Shown here one piece after another: positions 1 through 11,734 of a DNA stretch of 64,000 bases. Under the pieces are notes generated by a model, which was given only the letters and a program-made list of their open reading frames with translations, was not told the DNA's origin and did no database searches. Numbering within the stretch: the first letter of the stretch is position 1; every line of letters begins with the position of its first letter. The DNA comes from Zeus faber. Lineage: Eukaryota; Chordata; Actinopteri; Zeiformes; Zeidae. The translations under genes were made by a program, and so were the position numbers. The stretch covers positions 17,260,458 to 17,324,457 of the forward strand of contig OY482848.1 of the NCBI GenBank assembly GCA_960531495.1. The letters run 5' to 3'.

Positions 1-239
1 AAACGGATTTATTTGCATAAGCAGCAGCACTGATGTGAGAATAATGTCTTTATCGATTGATAAAAACAAACCAACAACAAAACAAATTACACGTGTACAG
101 TTTTCCGTAGGTTAATATTCAATGTATAGTGGTGAAATACCATTGCATGGACAAGGAATACATAGAAGCCCACATTTCTATCCCTGTTTCTACTTTACGT
201 TGTGTAGAAAACAGTAATTACGCACAATATATACAGGCA

Positions 240-242
<3 letters not shown>

Positions 243-277
<35 letters not shown>
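243..277. repeat. (CA)n microsatellite
   Basis: An uninterrupted CA dinucleotide run of about 17 units, in the presumed ednra 3' UTR or flank. Confidence 0.97.
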
Positions 278-278
<1 letters not shown>

Positions 279-366
279 CCACATACTGTATATTCACATA
301 TCAATTACATAAGATAGTGTAATGCTGTATTCATTTCATATTTTAAATTATTTCCACATGAACTCC

Positions 367-485
<119 letters not shown>

Positions 486-1465
486 GAATACTGAGAATAC
501 TGCACTTTATAAAAGTGTATATATGATATAGAATACACACATGGTTGTAATCAATTATAGTGTAATTAATTGCTGAAAGAATTCACAGTGTTATAGAGGA
601 AAAAAAAACATTTTGTTGTTTTCCTTTTGGTACGCGAGTCCCTTTCACCTCAGATTAACTTCATATTGGCTTTTATTTTATGAGCCATCTTGAATCTTTT
701 TCCTTCCATAAAATTGAAGATCAAAACAATATTGATCATTTTTCTCCAAAGAAATTTTTTTTACAACAGTGGCAAGGAGGATTCAAGCCGGCCACCTTAC
801 GAGCCAAATTCAATCTAAACCGTCATTACCACCAAGTTCTGACACCAGTGTAATGAATAATGCGAGTGCGAGTTATGCCGTCGCACTTAATGGGAAATGA
901 AAAGTTGAGTGGAGTCGCTAACATGCGGAGGACCTTGTTCTCAGCCATCAATGCGTGGGCGTCCCATCTCCCATCATGCACTCTGACAGCGAAGCATCTC
1001 CCTCTTCCTGTGGCGTCGGGTCCATCCCGGCGGTGCTGCCCTTTGCGTGAGGCGCAATCACGTCGCACTCGGGTAATTTATAGTCGGCGTGGAGTGTTCA
1101 TCCTGTTCAAGGAATCTTCTTCTCTCTTACCCTCCCACCCACCTCCGCCCTACTTCCGTCTTCATGGTGCAGCGTCACACTCCGTGGTTGTTGGGAATAC
1201 TAATAGTAGGGTTTGAGGAAGCGTGTCGTACTAGGAGGCTGGAGCCGACCGCGGCAAACTGTCTAGACTTTTTGCTCCGTTTCCTTATACGTTCCCATAT
1301 GGCTCATGTAATGCTTCCATTTGTACTAACAATACGGGTAAATGTGGGTTTGGCTCTACGTGGGTGTGTCAAGCAGCGGGTCCTGTTGCAGTGTCGGAGC
1401 TGTCAAAATATATAACCAAAGCTCCTTGCTTCCTCTGCGGAGGAAGTACTCCAAAGGTCGTTTGG

Positions 1466-1603
1466 TTAGTCGCTGTCTTTTCGGAGACTGCGGTCGGTGT
1501 GGACGTTGTTTTGCTCGGGGCTTTTGCACTGGATACTCGTACCGTTCATGGGTCCTATGCTGGTCACCTGGTTGTCAGAGTAGCACCAGCAGCACAAGCA
1601 CGA
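1466..1603 (-). CDS. ednra: ednra last coding exon (C-terminal tail)
   Basis: This exon follows the acceptor CTTCCCCTCCAG and codes for residues 394-438, ending with TAA at 1468-1466. It begins [20 protein letters not shown] and ends [11 protein letters not shown]. The cysteine cluster is the expected palmitoylation site, and the [11 protein letters not shown] block and the serine-rich end match the ETA tail (human ends HNTDRSSHKDSMN). Confidence 0.94.
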   Translation of the reverse strand, partial: SCLCCWCYSDNQVTSIGPMNGTSIQCKSPEQNNVHTDRSLRKDSD

Positions 1604-1701
1604 CTGGAGGGGAAGAAGACAGAAAGTACACTTTAAAGCTACTCCACTCAATCTTTCCCAGACTGATTTTTTCTTTTTTTTTTTCTTTCTGAAGCATCCC
1701 T

Positions 1702-1749
<48 letters not shown>

Positions 1750-1782
1750 CACACGCACACACGCACACACGCACACACGCAC

Positions 1783-1860
<78 letters not shown>

Positions 1861-4800
1861 CTTATCTCCAGCCCAGGTCCCTCTGACAGCCATGTTCTCC
1901 ATGCGACCTCAGCCAACAAAATGAGCACATAAATCAGGCTGCTTTTTAACATTTCCCTTACGGACGGTTACCGCCACCATAACCTCTGAGTCAAAGGGTT
2001 CACGGTTTGTTGAGCTGGCCGGACTTACTGTACACTTTTTTGATGTGTGTGTGTTTGTGTATGTGATATCGGTTTGACACGGGAAAGCACTGTACCTTGA
2101 AGCAGTTCTTGAACTTCTTGCTGACAAAGTAGAGGACAATTGGATTTATGCAGGAGTTGACTGTCGCAAGGTTGAAACTGAGGTAATCGAAGATCAACAG
2201 GAAACTGCAATTAAAAGGGAAAATAGAAAGCTTTTGTTATATATTTTTTTGGCATGAAGAATGATTAAATCTCTGCTCTTCGTGAGGTGATTTTACAACG
2301 AGAACTGTAACAGTTGACACTGTTGACAAGTGATGTTCCCCACACAGTCTTGTTTCTTTTATGTCTTTCTGTCTGGAACAAAGGTGACTCACTTGAGCAG
2401 TTCGCAGCGGTCCACCTCGTTCTGGTAGTAGACCATCTTCTTGAGGATTCTGCTGAGGTGAAGCGGGAACCAGCACAGGGCGAATATCAGGACGAGGCAG
2501 GAGACGGCCTTGGCCACCTCCCTTCGCTGTACAACAGAACAGAATTGAACAGAATAGCGAGATCGCCAACAGAGCGGAGATGAGTGAGGTTGTTGTAATA
2601 TTACAGGACGAAATAGAGGATCGGAGCCGAACTTTGATGTTAAATTTCTTTAATGAGAATTTCCTCAAGAATCCGCTATGACATCAAAGTAAAAATTAAG
2701 AATCAAGTTAAAGTAACAAATAAAAGTTTTCTGGTAATTAATAAAATACATTTTATATTTTTTATTTTATGGCCTTAATTTATTATAATTTATGTTTTTA
2801 GGTCTTGAAATTTTTGTGACAACAATAAGAGATTGTGGCAATTTTTCATCTTTCTTTTATTATTATATTTGATCCACAACCACTAATTGCATGCGTTACA
2901 ACTCACATTTAGGCCTATCAGCTGATTGAGGCTAAATAAGAATCTTCCTACTTTCAAAACTGACAGTGGTACTGGTCAAAGTGCGGATTTTACACATTGC
3001 ATATTAGGCAACCGTTTCACGTGACTTTGGATATGGGATGGAGCTCCGAATTTATTAAAAAAATATCAATATATCAGTGTTCGAAATGTGTATATGAAGT
3101 TACCCCTCCTAGGGTAAGGACCCCCCGGGTTGAAAACCCCTGCTCCAACCTGTTTGAGGTGCTCGCTCAGGGCAATGCGAAGGCTGCCGTTCCTGTGGTT
3201 GAGCATCTCGCAGGTCATCAGGGTGTAGAAGATGGCCGTGCACATCAGTGGAACGCAGAAGTAGAAGCCAAACAGCCACCAGTCCTTAATCTCTGTGTAG
3301 TACTGGAAAGAGAAAACTTTTAACTGATACATCGTCGCATTAAAACCCAGCATGGAGCTCTATGTAGGGTTACCATCGGAGGATTCGTCTTTATAACAAT
3401 CGATGCCTTCCTATGAAGTCTTGACCTGTATTCTTCCAGTAACTGGCTTGTCTCTGCTACCGAGACCTGCATATAACATAGAGCTTGATCTGAAGGGGTA
3501 TTCAGATCATCAGGCCTGTAAAGTAACTGCTACTAATTATACAGGCCGTCATATAAACATCTGCTCCGCCTCTTTTTTTTCAATGTACTGTTCCACTACA
3601 TAGGGCCTTAGAGGGAGGGGATACATTTGCCCTGAAAATACATAACCCATTAAAACTAGAGTGCACTTACTATAAAAGTAATAAATGAGTTTGATATTGG
3701 CTAATAAATGTCTCTTAAGTAGAACCATCTGCTTTCCTGACGTAAACTGAAGTCAGGAGTCGGCCGTTGGTTGGTTGACCACACAGAGACGTCGGCGTGG
3801 TTCCACTACGCAAGATGGACCTTCCCTTCTCCGCATGTGGAAACGATGCACATGTGGCTTAGCTTGAGGCACCCATAGATCAAGACTAAGTAATTGCACT
3901 AGTGGCCTGCAATCAATTATCTTCTCCAACCATGTGAAAATAAGTCTGCAATCACCAGCTCTGCTTGAGGGGAGAGAGTTAGTATACCATTTTCTTTTTT
4001 TTTTGTTTTTATCTTCAATGGATTTTGAGAAAATTCACTGTAGTTTAACACAACCTACCGCATCCACAACATTTCAGTGGTGTGCTGCGATATTACTTAT
4101 GTATAGACTACAGCCGAAAATAAGGAAATTCCTCCGGCAATAGGCCTGCTGTGACACAACGCCAGTGATGAAACCAATGGGAATTAAACACGTTAGTATA
4201 ACCTTGAGTAATCTCAATGACCACGACTGTTTTGTCTGAATATTTCTACACTTATTTGCCATTTCCTGTGTAGAACTACCTTGACAAGGCGTACTACGAG
4301 CACATCTCGGCCCCAACAAAAGCAAAACATTGGTAGACTAAAAAGCAAAATTGCAGTCTTAAAGATAAGAAAAAAGATGATTCTGTACCATCATGAAGTC
4401 TGTTTTGGGGTCAAGCATGCAGGCGCGTTTGGTCTCGTTGCTGAAGTTGAACGTGATTATGTTGAAGCCGATGGCTTCTGGCACGGCCAGGACGAAGGAC
4501 AGAACCCAAATAGTGATGATTTCTATGGCTGTAAGCAGAGGGACGCCCACTCCCTGGACTCTGCTCCAAGAAGCCACTGCCCTGTACCTGAGACACATAC
4601 AAACACAAAGGAAGTCACCAATCAATCAATCAATCAATTAATCAGTTCCGCCCAATTGATCAAATATCTATAATCGAGAAACAGGTTATTTTCATGGTTT
4701 TTGCCTTTCCAGCAGCAACCATTGTATTGGTTAACAGTTCATCATCAACAGCCTCACCCCAAATGCAACAAACTGCACAGTCAGAGAAGAATATCAAAAT

Positions 4801-7800
4801 GTTTAATGAATAGAGATGATCAATTGTTTATTTTAAAAATCCAATATTTATATTTTGTGAAGCCTCCAAAAAAATGGCCCATGTTGGCAGGGAGATTTGT
4901 CTATTGGCTGGTGCTTTCAATGCTCTGAATACTTGTTTACTTGTTTGTTTCATTAATGGGAACCACTTGTCGAGATGTTTTAGTAAAATCCCCCATCAAG
5001 ATTTTATGGCTGAAACAATATATTTTTTATGACACATTTGAATTTCTCTGTCAAACAACATGGCGGTATTTATATTTTACCAAGTGGTAATTTATCCACC
5101 TATTTCTCTTCCTCAAACATTGAAAAGAGACACACTAGATAAACACAATAGAACGTTCCTGAAAACAAAGTGAGGACAGCTGCTCGTGACCACAGCCGCA
5201 GCATTATAATCTCATTGTTGTTGTCGTTTTCATTTGAGGCCTTTTTCCAACAACAGAGTTCATTAAATATAATATGTGTTGAGCATACAAGTTATATCCT
5301 CTCTTATCCGTTATGTTTTGTCTTCTGGTACACACTGTGAAAACTGGGCTCGAGCAATTTACTGTCATTACTTATTCATTTAACCACTATAGAATGTACT
5401 GTTTTAAGAAGCGATAATGGGATGTATCTTACGGGGGTGAAATAAAACATTCAAATCAAAACATTGTACATTGTTGTTCCTAACCAGAAGAAATGAAGAA
5501 ATAATGATGATGATGATGATGATAATAATTATTATAATAATAATAATAATAATAAATATAGCTGCAGGCAGCAATACCATTTTAGCAGTGTTAGTTACGT
5601 ATTACATTTTGCAGATGCTCCGTAATCCGGCATCAAACCACACAAATTCTGCCTGATTTTGACCTTCTGAATTTCTCACATAGGACAATATTTTAATTGT
5701 CCGGTCATCACGGTCGTCTTTATCCTGTGTCGTACCGATTCCCTTATGGAGTTTGTACTTTTCATGAGTCTAGCAAAGAAAGATTGACGTTAAGTAGATA
5801 TTTAAATTCACAAATATGAAATGCTGATGGTAGATTTGCCATAAACTTGGATTATATTTTCTATGGACAATTTTCATCGGAGATCCATCAAGTTGTGTGG
5901 AATGCGTCAATTGCCTTGAGGAAAGGTAATGACATCGATTAAAAAAAACAAAAAACGAGGATTATTTGTGAAATGTTAACAAATAGAGATTCTATCCTAT
6001 TTACCGCCTTCTCCCTTTTCGTTTAAGCCCGCTACGTTTAGCTGTAGGACGCTGCATGTACATGAAATTGCTTTAAAATAACTGTCTATTTTGCCTCTAA
6101 ACTAGGGACGCCACAGTGAGGAATTTTTCCCACCGCTTAATAAAGTGGTGTTACCGATATCACCGGACACCAGACACTCTGGGGGCCGGCGCTAATTACG
6201 CATGGAGATTACACATGGAGGGAGACAGGTCCCGATGTAGACCTGCTCCAAGGTTTGTATTGTATAGCCTTCTTCCTCTCCTCCCGTGGTAAGTGAAATG
6301 TGACTCCGCAGACTATGCTGCTACTCTGCTGCGTGCACGAGGCAGACACTTTAACTTTCAGTTTTGTAGCGTCCGACTAAGTAACAATAACACACTAGTA
6401 TTTCTATTAAAAATAAGCAAAAACTACGGTGGGGGGCGGGGGGCAAGTAATGTAATCGGTATATGCCCAAACACCGGTAACACTGCTAACCGCGGCAACC
6501 CTACTCTTAACCAAACCTTCTCATTGTTATAACTCACCGTGTTGTCTGTGGAAATAGAGCAGAAGACAGGTGAGGTTTGGTGTGTGTGGCAGTAATGACG
6601 TAGTTACGGAAGTTGGACCGTTTGATGCCTTATGGGGCAACAATGACCGAGTGACGTAATGGTGGTGAGGCCTTTCTGTGGATTTAATTTTCAGATGGGT
6701 CACGGTTCCATGAAATCGGAAAAAAGCATTGAGGTCTTTCTGTGAGTAATTCCAATTTCCCGGGTACTAGTTTTCCGACGCTTTCTAGTACATGAAACGC
6801 ATCATGCATGGTGACGTGGTAAAGACCGTCTGGTGATCATATTTTTTCGTGTCCCAAGTTTTCCAATGGGTTGCAATTTCATGAAATTGGAAAACGGTTG
6901 ACGTCTCTGCATGATTATTTACAGTTTTCAGGGTACTATTTTTCCGATTTGTTCAGAGAATATGAAACTCACCATGGACTCACAGATTTTGTACCTCATG
7001 ACTTCCGCGAATCGCACAACGCCGCATCGAACGCGGGGTTCGATCCGAAAGGAATGTCTTCATTTACAAAAATACCATCAAATGTCAATCGAACAGCCCC
7101 GCCCACGTCCACCAGGTAGGACAATTCACAAGGACACACACGTAGTTCGTTACCTCTCACCGCTACAGAGCCATTGACTCTAAACGCACGGTGAGAATGG
7201 ACGTTCGGAACCACAACCAGCACATTTATAAGGAGTTGGATGATGATGTCACGAAGCGCCTTACACCACAAACTCATCTCATTCCACCACCCGACCGAAA
7301 GTTTTCGAACGTTGGGGCGTTGGTGATACACGGACGTGTGGCTACTTCCGGTCAAATTTTGTCAGCTTTCGACGAAGTCCCGCTCCGTATGTGGATCGAT
7401 GTGGATGCAACTTAAACCACGAGATGTCTGTGATGTCCCGGTTCTAACCTCGCCTCAACCGTATCCGTAGCAGCAGTGGTTGCTCTGTTCCAGACAGTTT
7501 TAGCCCGAAAGGTGCCAAGGAGAATAGTTATAATGAATAATCGGAACAATAACAATCGGGTTCCATCCCTACAGAATGGACCCCTAATAGTAATAATAAG
7601 CATCATCTTCTGCTTTGATTATTTGACTTTTGGTCAAATAATCAAAGCTCGGTCCCGCCAATTCTCATGAGTTACCATAATCTCAGCCAACAAAAGTGAG
7701 TCTGGAAAAGAGCAATTTTTGCCCGTAACCCTAACCCCAAAATCTTAACTTATCTTAAATAAAGATTAGGTTTCTGCATGAACAACATGAATATATTAAA

Positions 7801-9757
7801 AAAAGATGACTTTTCAGGCGATGTCTTCATGCATATTGAACACGCCCTCGCTTTGTGAACTAGAATAACCAACCCACTGGAGACCGATGGACAGGCTCCG
7901 GTGTCTGTAGCTAAATTCTGATCATGAATTTATCTCAAACAAAAGTCAGCACCGTGTGATGTAAAATCCAACCTCGAATAGAAAGGTTAAAGCCAGCTAT
8001 CGCAGTATGTAGTCGTGCGGAGTATGACGTCACTGACCTGTCCACGCTCAGGGCACAGAGGTTCAGAACCGTGATTCCCACCGAGGCTTTCTGCAGGAAG
8101 GGAACCATCTTACAGAGGAACAGGCCGAAGAGGCTGGACTCAAACGGCCAGTGGTTGGCCAGCAGCTGTCGGGGGAGATTCACACACGAACGTTACCTTC
8201 AAAACAAATCCTTGAATTGTTGGATCTTGAATGGTAACTCTAAATTGATCTGATTGAGTTTTTCCTTGCAAAACAGCCTTCTTTAGGATACCGGGGTCAG
8301 GACACCTTTGTATATTTTCTCTCTCTCTGCATTTTCCTCAGCTAGGACTTTACTGCCTCAAACGTAAGAAATAGGAGGGGGATAATTCCGCAGTCTCTGG
8401 GTGCTGGGTGGGAGGAAGCACTTCACGGGTGCATCCTGGACGGCCATTGTTTACTCTAGCTTCTCTGTTTAATCAAAGTGTCCCGGGAATGAAGATGAGT
8501 GAAGGAAAGGATGAAGCCCATGTCACTGTTTTTAGCTGTTTGCAGCTTTTTTAGCCGATTATAGAAATGCCGTCAAGCCCCTGAGGAAGTCCACCGATGT
8601 CTTTACTCAGGGCTCAAATAGATTTTAACCACAGGCTTGATTTATACTGCACCTTCAAGTCATTTTTTGCCCCGTTTATAAGGACATTATGGAGAATGAA
8701 TAGAATAGCCTAATAGGATATTTGCATTGTTCACCTTTATTTTTTTATCATTCAATAAATAATTGGCAAATTGATGAATGAATACGCCAGTAGTTCCAAG
8801 TTATCTCATCAAAGTGGATGGTGCTGGATTTCCTTGTCACATGAAACACTTTACACTTTAGCTTGGGAACAGAGTTGCACATGGCCAAAAACAACAACAA
8901 CATAGCTACTCAAAACACTGTACTGTGTTGAGAGCTGTACTATGTCCGTCCCAGATTCTAGATAAGGGTCAATAAGATTCTAGGTTGCCTCAAGGCCAGT
9001 GGTATGTGTGACTACAGCGCCGGAGACTAATTCCTCTGTTTATTTAGCTCGCCACGCCACCGCCTCAATCACCACGGTGCACCCAGAAATAGGAAGATAA
9101 GAAAGTTCAGCTGATAAGTGTTCCCTTCTGGTAAAGACCCCTCCCCTCAACAATGGTGTGTACTACACATTTTTCCCATATGTCTTCAAACCAATGTCAA
9201 TGTTTGAGCTACGACATCAATAATTTGGGACTTCAACTTCAAATGCATAAGCCGAATCGGATCCTGGATGTACAGTATTATGGGAATTACATCAACCATA
9301 CCTTGTAGGTTTGGATGGGGATACCGATGGTGATGTAGATGAGGTCCCCCAGCGCCAAACTGGCAATGAGGGCGTTGGGCCCGTTCCTCATGCACTTGTT
9401 CTGGTATATAATCCTCAGCAGGGTGGTGTTGCCAACCAGGCCCACCACAAACACTATGGTGGATATCACTGTGTTTATGTACTTGAAATAGCCATTGATG
9501 GCCATTTTGGTGAGACAAGGTGGGGGTGCTTCTAGCTTCTTGGTGATAGTCGTGTTCCCAGGACAGGATCCTATTCCCAGTGCCCGGGGGCCATCGTCCC
9601 CTGGAGCTCCCAGGTTGGGATCGCTGGCGTTGTTGAGAAGAAAGCCGCGGAGAGGGTCCTCGGCTTCGGTGGTGTTTATCTGGCACATTCCTCTGGCAGC
9701 CACGCAAGCCATTAGCACCAACACATGTATGGTTGGGGCGCCCATTATAGAACACAT
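1466..9757 (-). CDS. ednra: Endothelin receptor type A, seven coding exons
   Basis: Class A G-protein-coupled receptor for endothelin-1 and -2 at the plasma membrane; in vertebrates it couples mainly to Gq and acts in vascular tone and neural-crest jaw patterning. The coding exons on the minus strand are 9757-9302, 8165-8038, 4587-4389, 3302-3150, 2526-2393, 2204-2096 and 1603-1466. All introns are GT-AG and the phases close exactly, giving 438 residues (human about 427). Visible features: a hydrophobic leader (residues 1-25); N-glycosylation sequons at N28, N43, N68 and N245; TM1 about 91-115; D138 of ALGD in TM2; C170 and C251 for the TM3-ECL2 disulfide; DRY 194-196; CWFP 330-333; NPIVLY 377-382; and a palmitoylation-type cysteine cluster 395-400. 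ETA rather than ETB is favoured by [46 protein letters not shown] and the [11 protein letters not shown] tail. The start at 9757 is the first in-frame ATG after the splice acceptor; 9745 has a better Kozak context (A at -3, G at +4) and would give 434 residues. Oddity: Gly145 stands where human ETA has Asp133. Confidence 0.96.
1701..1858. repeat. Compound (GCAC)n / (CA)n microsatellite in the last ednra intron
   Basis: A tetranucleotide GCAC array (about 1701-1749) passes through ACAC/GCAC mixtures into a pure CA run ending at 1858. It lies in the 492-base intron between the last two coding exons, roughly 100 bases from the acceptor of the last exon. On the transcribed strand it is a GU-rich and GCGU-rich tract. 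Confidence 0.96.
2096..2204 (-). CDS. ednra: ednra coding exon 6 (TM7-helix 8)
   Basis: This 109-base exon follows the acceptor AATTGCAG and ends TTCAAG before the donor GTACAG, phase 0. It completes Asn357 and codes for [20 protein letters not shown], then [16 protein letters not shown]. It holds the TM7 NPxxLY motif and the start of helix 8. Confidence 0.95.
2393..2526 (-). CDS. ednra: ednra coding exon 5 (TM6-ECL3)
   Basis: This 134-base exon follows the acceptor TGTTGTACAG and ends before the donor GTGAGT, phase 2. It codes for residues 313-356 plus two bases of Asn357: [20 protein letters not shown], then [20 protein letters not shown], then CELL. It includes the TM6 CWFP switch (330-333) and ECL3 Cys353, expected to pair with Cys81. 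Confidence 0.95.
3150..3302 (-). CDS. ednra: ednra coding exon 4 (TM5-ICL3)
   Basis: This 153-base exon (51 codons, phase 0 at both ends) follows the acceptor TTCTCTTTCCAG and precedes the donor GTTGGA. It codes for residues 262-312, starting [20 protein letters not shown] and ending [11 protein letters not shown]. The stretch [20 protein letters not shown] differs at a single residue from human ETA (H for R), the best single-exon evidence for the A subtype over B. Confidence 0.96.
4389..4587 (-). CDS. ednra: ednra coding exon 3 (ICL2-TM4-ECL2)
   Basis: This 199-base exon follows the acceptor ATGTGTCTCAG and ends ATGATG before the donor GTACAG, phase 0. It codes for the rest of Arg195 through Met261: [20 protein letters not shown], then TM4 with [15 protein letters not shown], then an extracellular loop with a glycosylation sequon (FSNET) and the disulfide cysteine C251. 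The ECL2 sequence differs from that of mammals, as is common in this loop. Confidence 0.95.
5503..5555. repeat. (GAT)n / (AAT)n microsatellite
   Basis: An ATG/ATA/ATT trinucleotide tract directly abuts the left end of the intronic transposon copy at 5556. The same kind of abutment to AT-rich tracts is a known tendency of some teleost DNA transposons. Confidence 0.9.
5556..7603. mobile_element. Degraded DNA-transposon-like element, copy 1 (in an ednra intron)
   Basis: The left end reads ATATAGCTGCAGGCAGCAAT, matching the left end of the copy at 49829. Internal blocks are shared with that copy: CTACGTTTAGC near 6030 and 50108, TTATAACT.ACC near 6529 and 50196, and a GTGGATCGAT...GAAACTTAA-type block near 7390 and 52167. 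The right end near 7560-7603 reads AATAACAATCGGGTTCCATC and then CCCCTAATAGTAATAATAA, a form I recall from abundant fish repeats. I see no intact transposase. It sits in the intron between ednra coding exons 2 and 3 and accounts for most of that intron's 3.4 kb. Superfamily not assigned. Confidence 0.6.
7612..7648. repeat. Perfect 16-bp inverted repeat with 5-base loop
   Basis: GCTTTGATTATTTGAC at 7612-7627 is exactly complementary to 7633-7648, with the loop TTTTG. It lies just outside the right end of transposon copy 1 and may be part of that element's terminus or a short foldback of its own. Confidence 0.9.
8038..8165 (-). CDS. ednra: ednra coding exon 2 (ECL1-TM3)
   Basis: This 128-base exon follows the acceptor CCCCCGACAG and ends GTGGACAG before the donor GTCAGT, phase 2. 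It codes for residues 153 to the first two bases of Arg195: [20 protein letters not shown], then [20 protein letters not shown], then VDR. It contains the TM3 disulfide cysteine (C170), the lysine of FLQK (K178) that lies in the ligand pocket of endothelin receptors, and the D-R of the DRY motif, which is split across the intron. Confidence 0.95.
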
Positions 9758-9805
9758 TCCACGCTTTGATTCGGCTGATTGAAAGATAACAGTCCCGATG
9801 AATCG
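9302..9805 (-). CDS. ednra: ednra first coding exon (5' UTR, leader, N-terminus, TM1-TM2)
   Basis: The acceptor is a pyrimidine-rich run ending TCCTCAACAG, so the exon starts at 9805 with 48 bases of 5' UTR before the ATG at 9757. It codes for residues 1-152: the leader, a glycosylated N-terminus, Cys81 (the partner of an ECL3 cysteine in the family), TM1 and TM2. It ends in ATCCAAACCTACAAG followed by the donor GTATGG, phase 0. The block KYINTVIS, then [20 protein letters not shown] and SLALGDLIY, is nearly identical to vertebrate ETA. Human EDNRA likewise starts translation in its second exon. Confidence 0.95.
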
Positions 9806-10500
9806 CTGTTGAGGAAAAAAGAAAATTTGACGCTTTAGAACGATCAAAATTGTCAAACGTTCCGCCAACGCAACTTAGTGTGTATATGCTGTCGATTTTT
9901 ACATGAATTCTGGTCTCCGACAAAGCTCGACAGGGCTGCTGTCCTTCTCCAACTGCGTAGAGGGAGTAGAACTGACTTTGTTAATACTCCAAAAAGGTTT
10001 TGCCAAGGGGGAGCCGACGCAAGACGACGGGACTCGTTAGTAGCCGCCAGCAGAGTGCATTAGGCATCTTCTTCGCTCTAAGTCCTTCCTGGAAGAGGCA
10101 ATCAGACTCACCCCTGGAGTTATTAAGGTGGTGGCAAGCGCTCAGAGGTTGATGTCTGCGCACGCTGTTTTGACATTGAGCCATTGCTTGGGCTTTCAAC
10201 AGATCGGTTTTCTCGCTGCGTTCTTTACCCTCTGTTTCTAATTTAGAAAAGCTCGGACTCGGAAAACAAAGAGGCACTTCAACATGAAAGAACTGCTTTG
10301 GGTCTGATCTCCAGCATGCACAGTTGGACTCAACCCGAGCAGTGCTCCGTGAAACGCTCTCCAATGTTAAAGATGTTGAAGATGTCTACGCGTTGCTTAA
10401 TTCAAACGTACACTTACATAACGTGTTTACTGCGCTTTGCGGGGAAACATAACATTCCAACAAAAGGCAATTAATTTCCCTACACTTAAGATAAAGAAAA
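9806..10500 (-). promoter_or_regulatory. ednra: Candidate near noncoding first exon and promoter of ednra
   Basis: The first coding exon has a splice acceptor at 9806, so a noncoding exon must lie at higher coordinates. A donor-like site on the minus strand at 10115-10110 (CCAGGG then GTGAGT) would define an exon within about 10116-10380 and an intron near 310 bases. No TATA box or initiator is clear. The rival donor at 14735 is listed separately. Only cDNA could decide. Confidence 0.25.
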
Positions 10501-10945
10501 GTTTGGAGCTGTCAGCGGCGCGGCAAAGCCCTTTTCATCACATCACAGAACGTGCAACTCTTCTAGCCACGAGTTGTTCCTGTTCAGAGTGAGTCCCAGC
10601 TGTCACCAAGTACACAAAGAACTATTTAGCAGCCAGCCCTTCAAGTAGCATCACAGTTTAGCATCAGCACAGCACTGCTGGGATATGTGACAGCACGCAA
10701 ACTGATCTGTCCATGAATAATAAATGCATTTGGTTTTCACCTACCGCTCCTAAAATGTCTGCCTAGCCCCCTTGGAAAGCGTCAGGCAAACTTTCGGCTG
10801 AAGCCCCCAGACATCTGTATCACATCACATGAGTAATTAACGCACTATCAAAGTCCCGCCGTATCCCACTTGGTTTGAGCAGCGCGCCCGTCTGCTCTGA
10901 GGTGCCTTCGCATTATGGCTCAGGGTTTCCTGTGGAGACTTTCCA

Positions 10946-11097
<152 letters not shown>

Positions 11098-11217
11098 TTT
11101 TCTGTCTGTGTATATGTACGTGTGTCAGTGCAGGAGCAGAACACGTTGACTGGGTGGGATAGTAAATCTCCACCTCCCTTTGGTAACAGACTGGGCCCCC
11201 TTTGGAAACATCAGCTC

Positions 11218-11271
11218 CCTCTCCCCCTGTCTCTCCCCCTTCTCCCCGCCCCACCTGCCCCCCCCCTTTCT

Positions 11272-11308
<37 letters not shown>

Positions 11309-11325
11309 GCTCTCTCTCTCTCGCT
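11218..11325. repeat. Polypyrimidine (CT)n tract
   Basis: A C/T-only stretch with a (TC)n core from about 11277 to 11322. Mirror-symmetric pyrimidine tracts like this can form triplex (H-DNA); that is inference only. Confidence 0.9.
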
Positions 11326-11734
11326 GAGAGGCACCGCCTGCTGACAGCCATCTCCAAGCCACGGAAAACCAGTAGCGCAAACAGCCATGGGCAGGGGCGT
11401 CTGGGAGCCCGAACAGGGTCCCCACCCCCTCCCCCAAAATCAGACCCCTTTCTCCCTTCCTGCATCCCTCCATCCTCCCCACTCCCTCCGTCAGATTGCG
11501 TCTTGTATACAATGCGTGCAACTGTTTCCTCACACGAAAGGCAGCAGAGATTAGATCAAGAGGGGGAAATCGGTGCCTGAGAAGTTTGTTGTTTGTGTTG
11601 TTTTCAGTCGTACATTTGAGGGGAAGGCAGACGGGAAAGGAAATGGGAGCTAAACCCTCAAATGTTCCTTTTTAACAACCGTGTGGGTGGCCAAACTAAA
11701 TACACAGTTCACTCTAATCACTTCACATGGTGTC

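Noticed and set aside
9302-9757. Assignment as endothelin receptor B
   Set aside because: TM1-TM3, TM5, helix 8 and the C-terminal tail match ETA wording (for example [24 protein letters not shown]) better than ETB.
9287-9868. Longer ednra N-terminus starting at 9868 (MAERLTIL...)
   Set aside because: The extra residues cross a strong splice acceptor at 9806; upstream of it the DNA is intron, so the start is placed at 9757 (or 9745).
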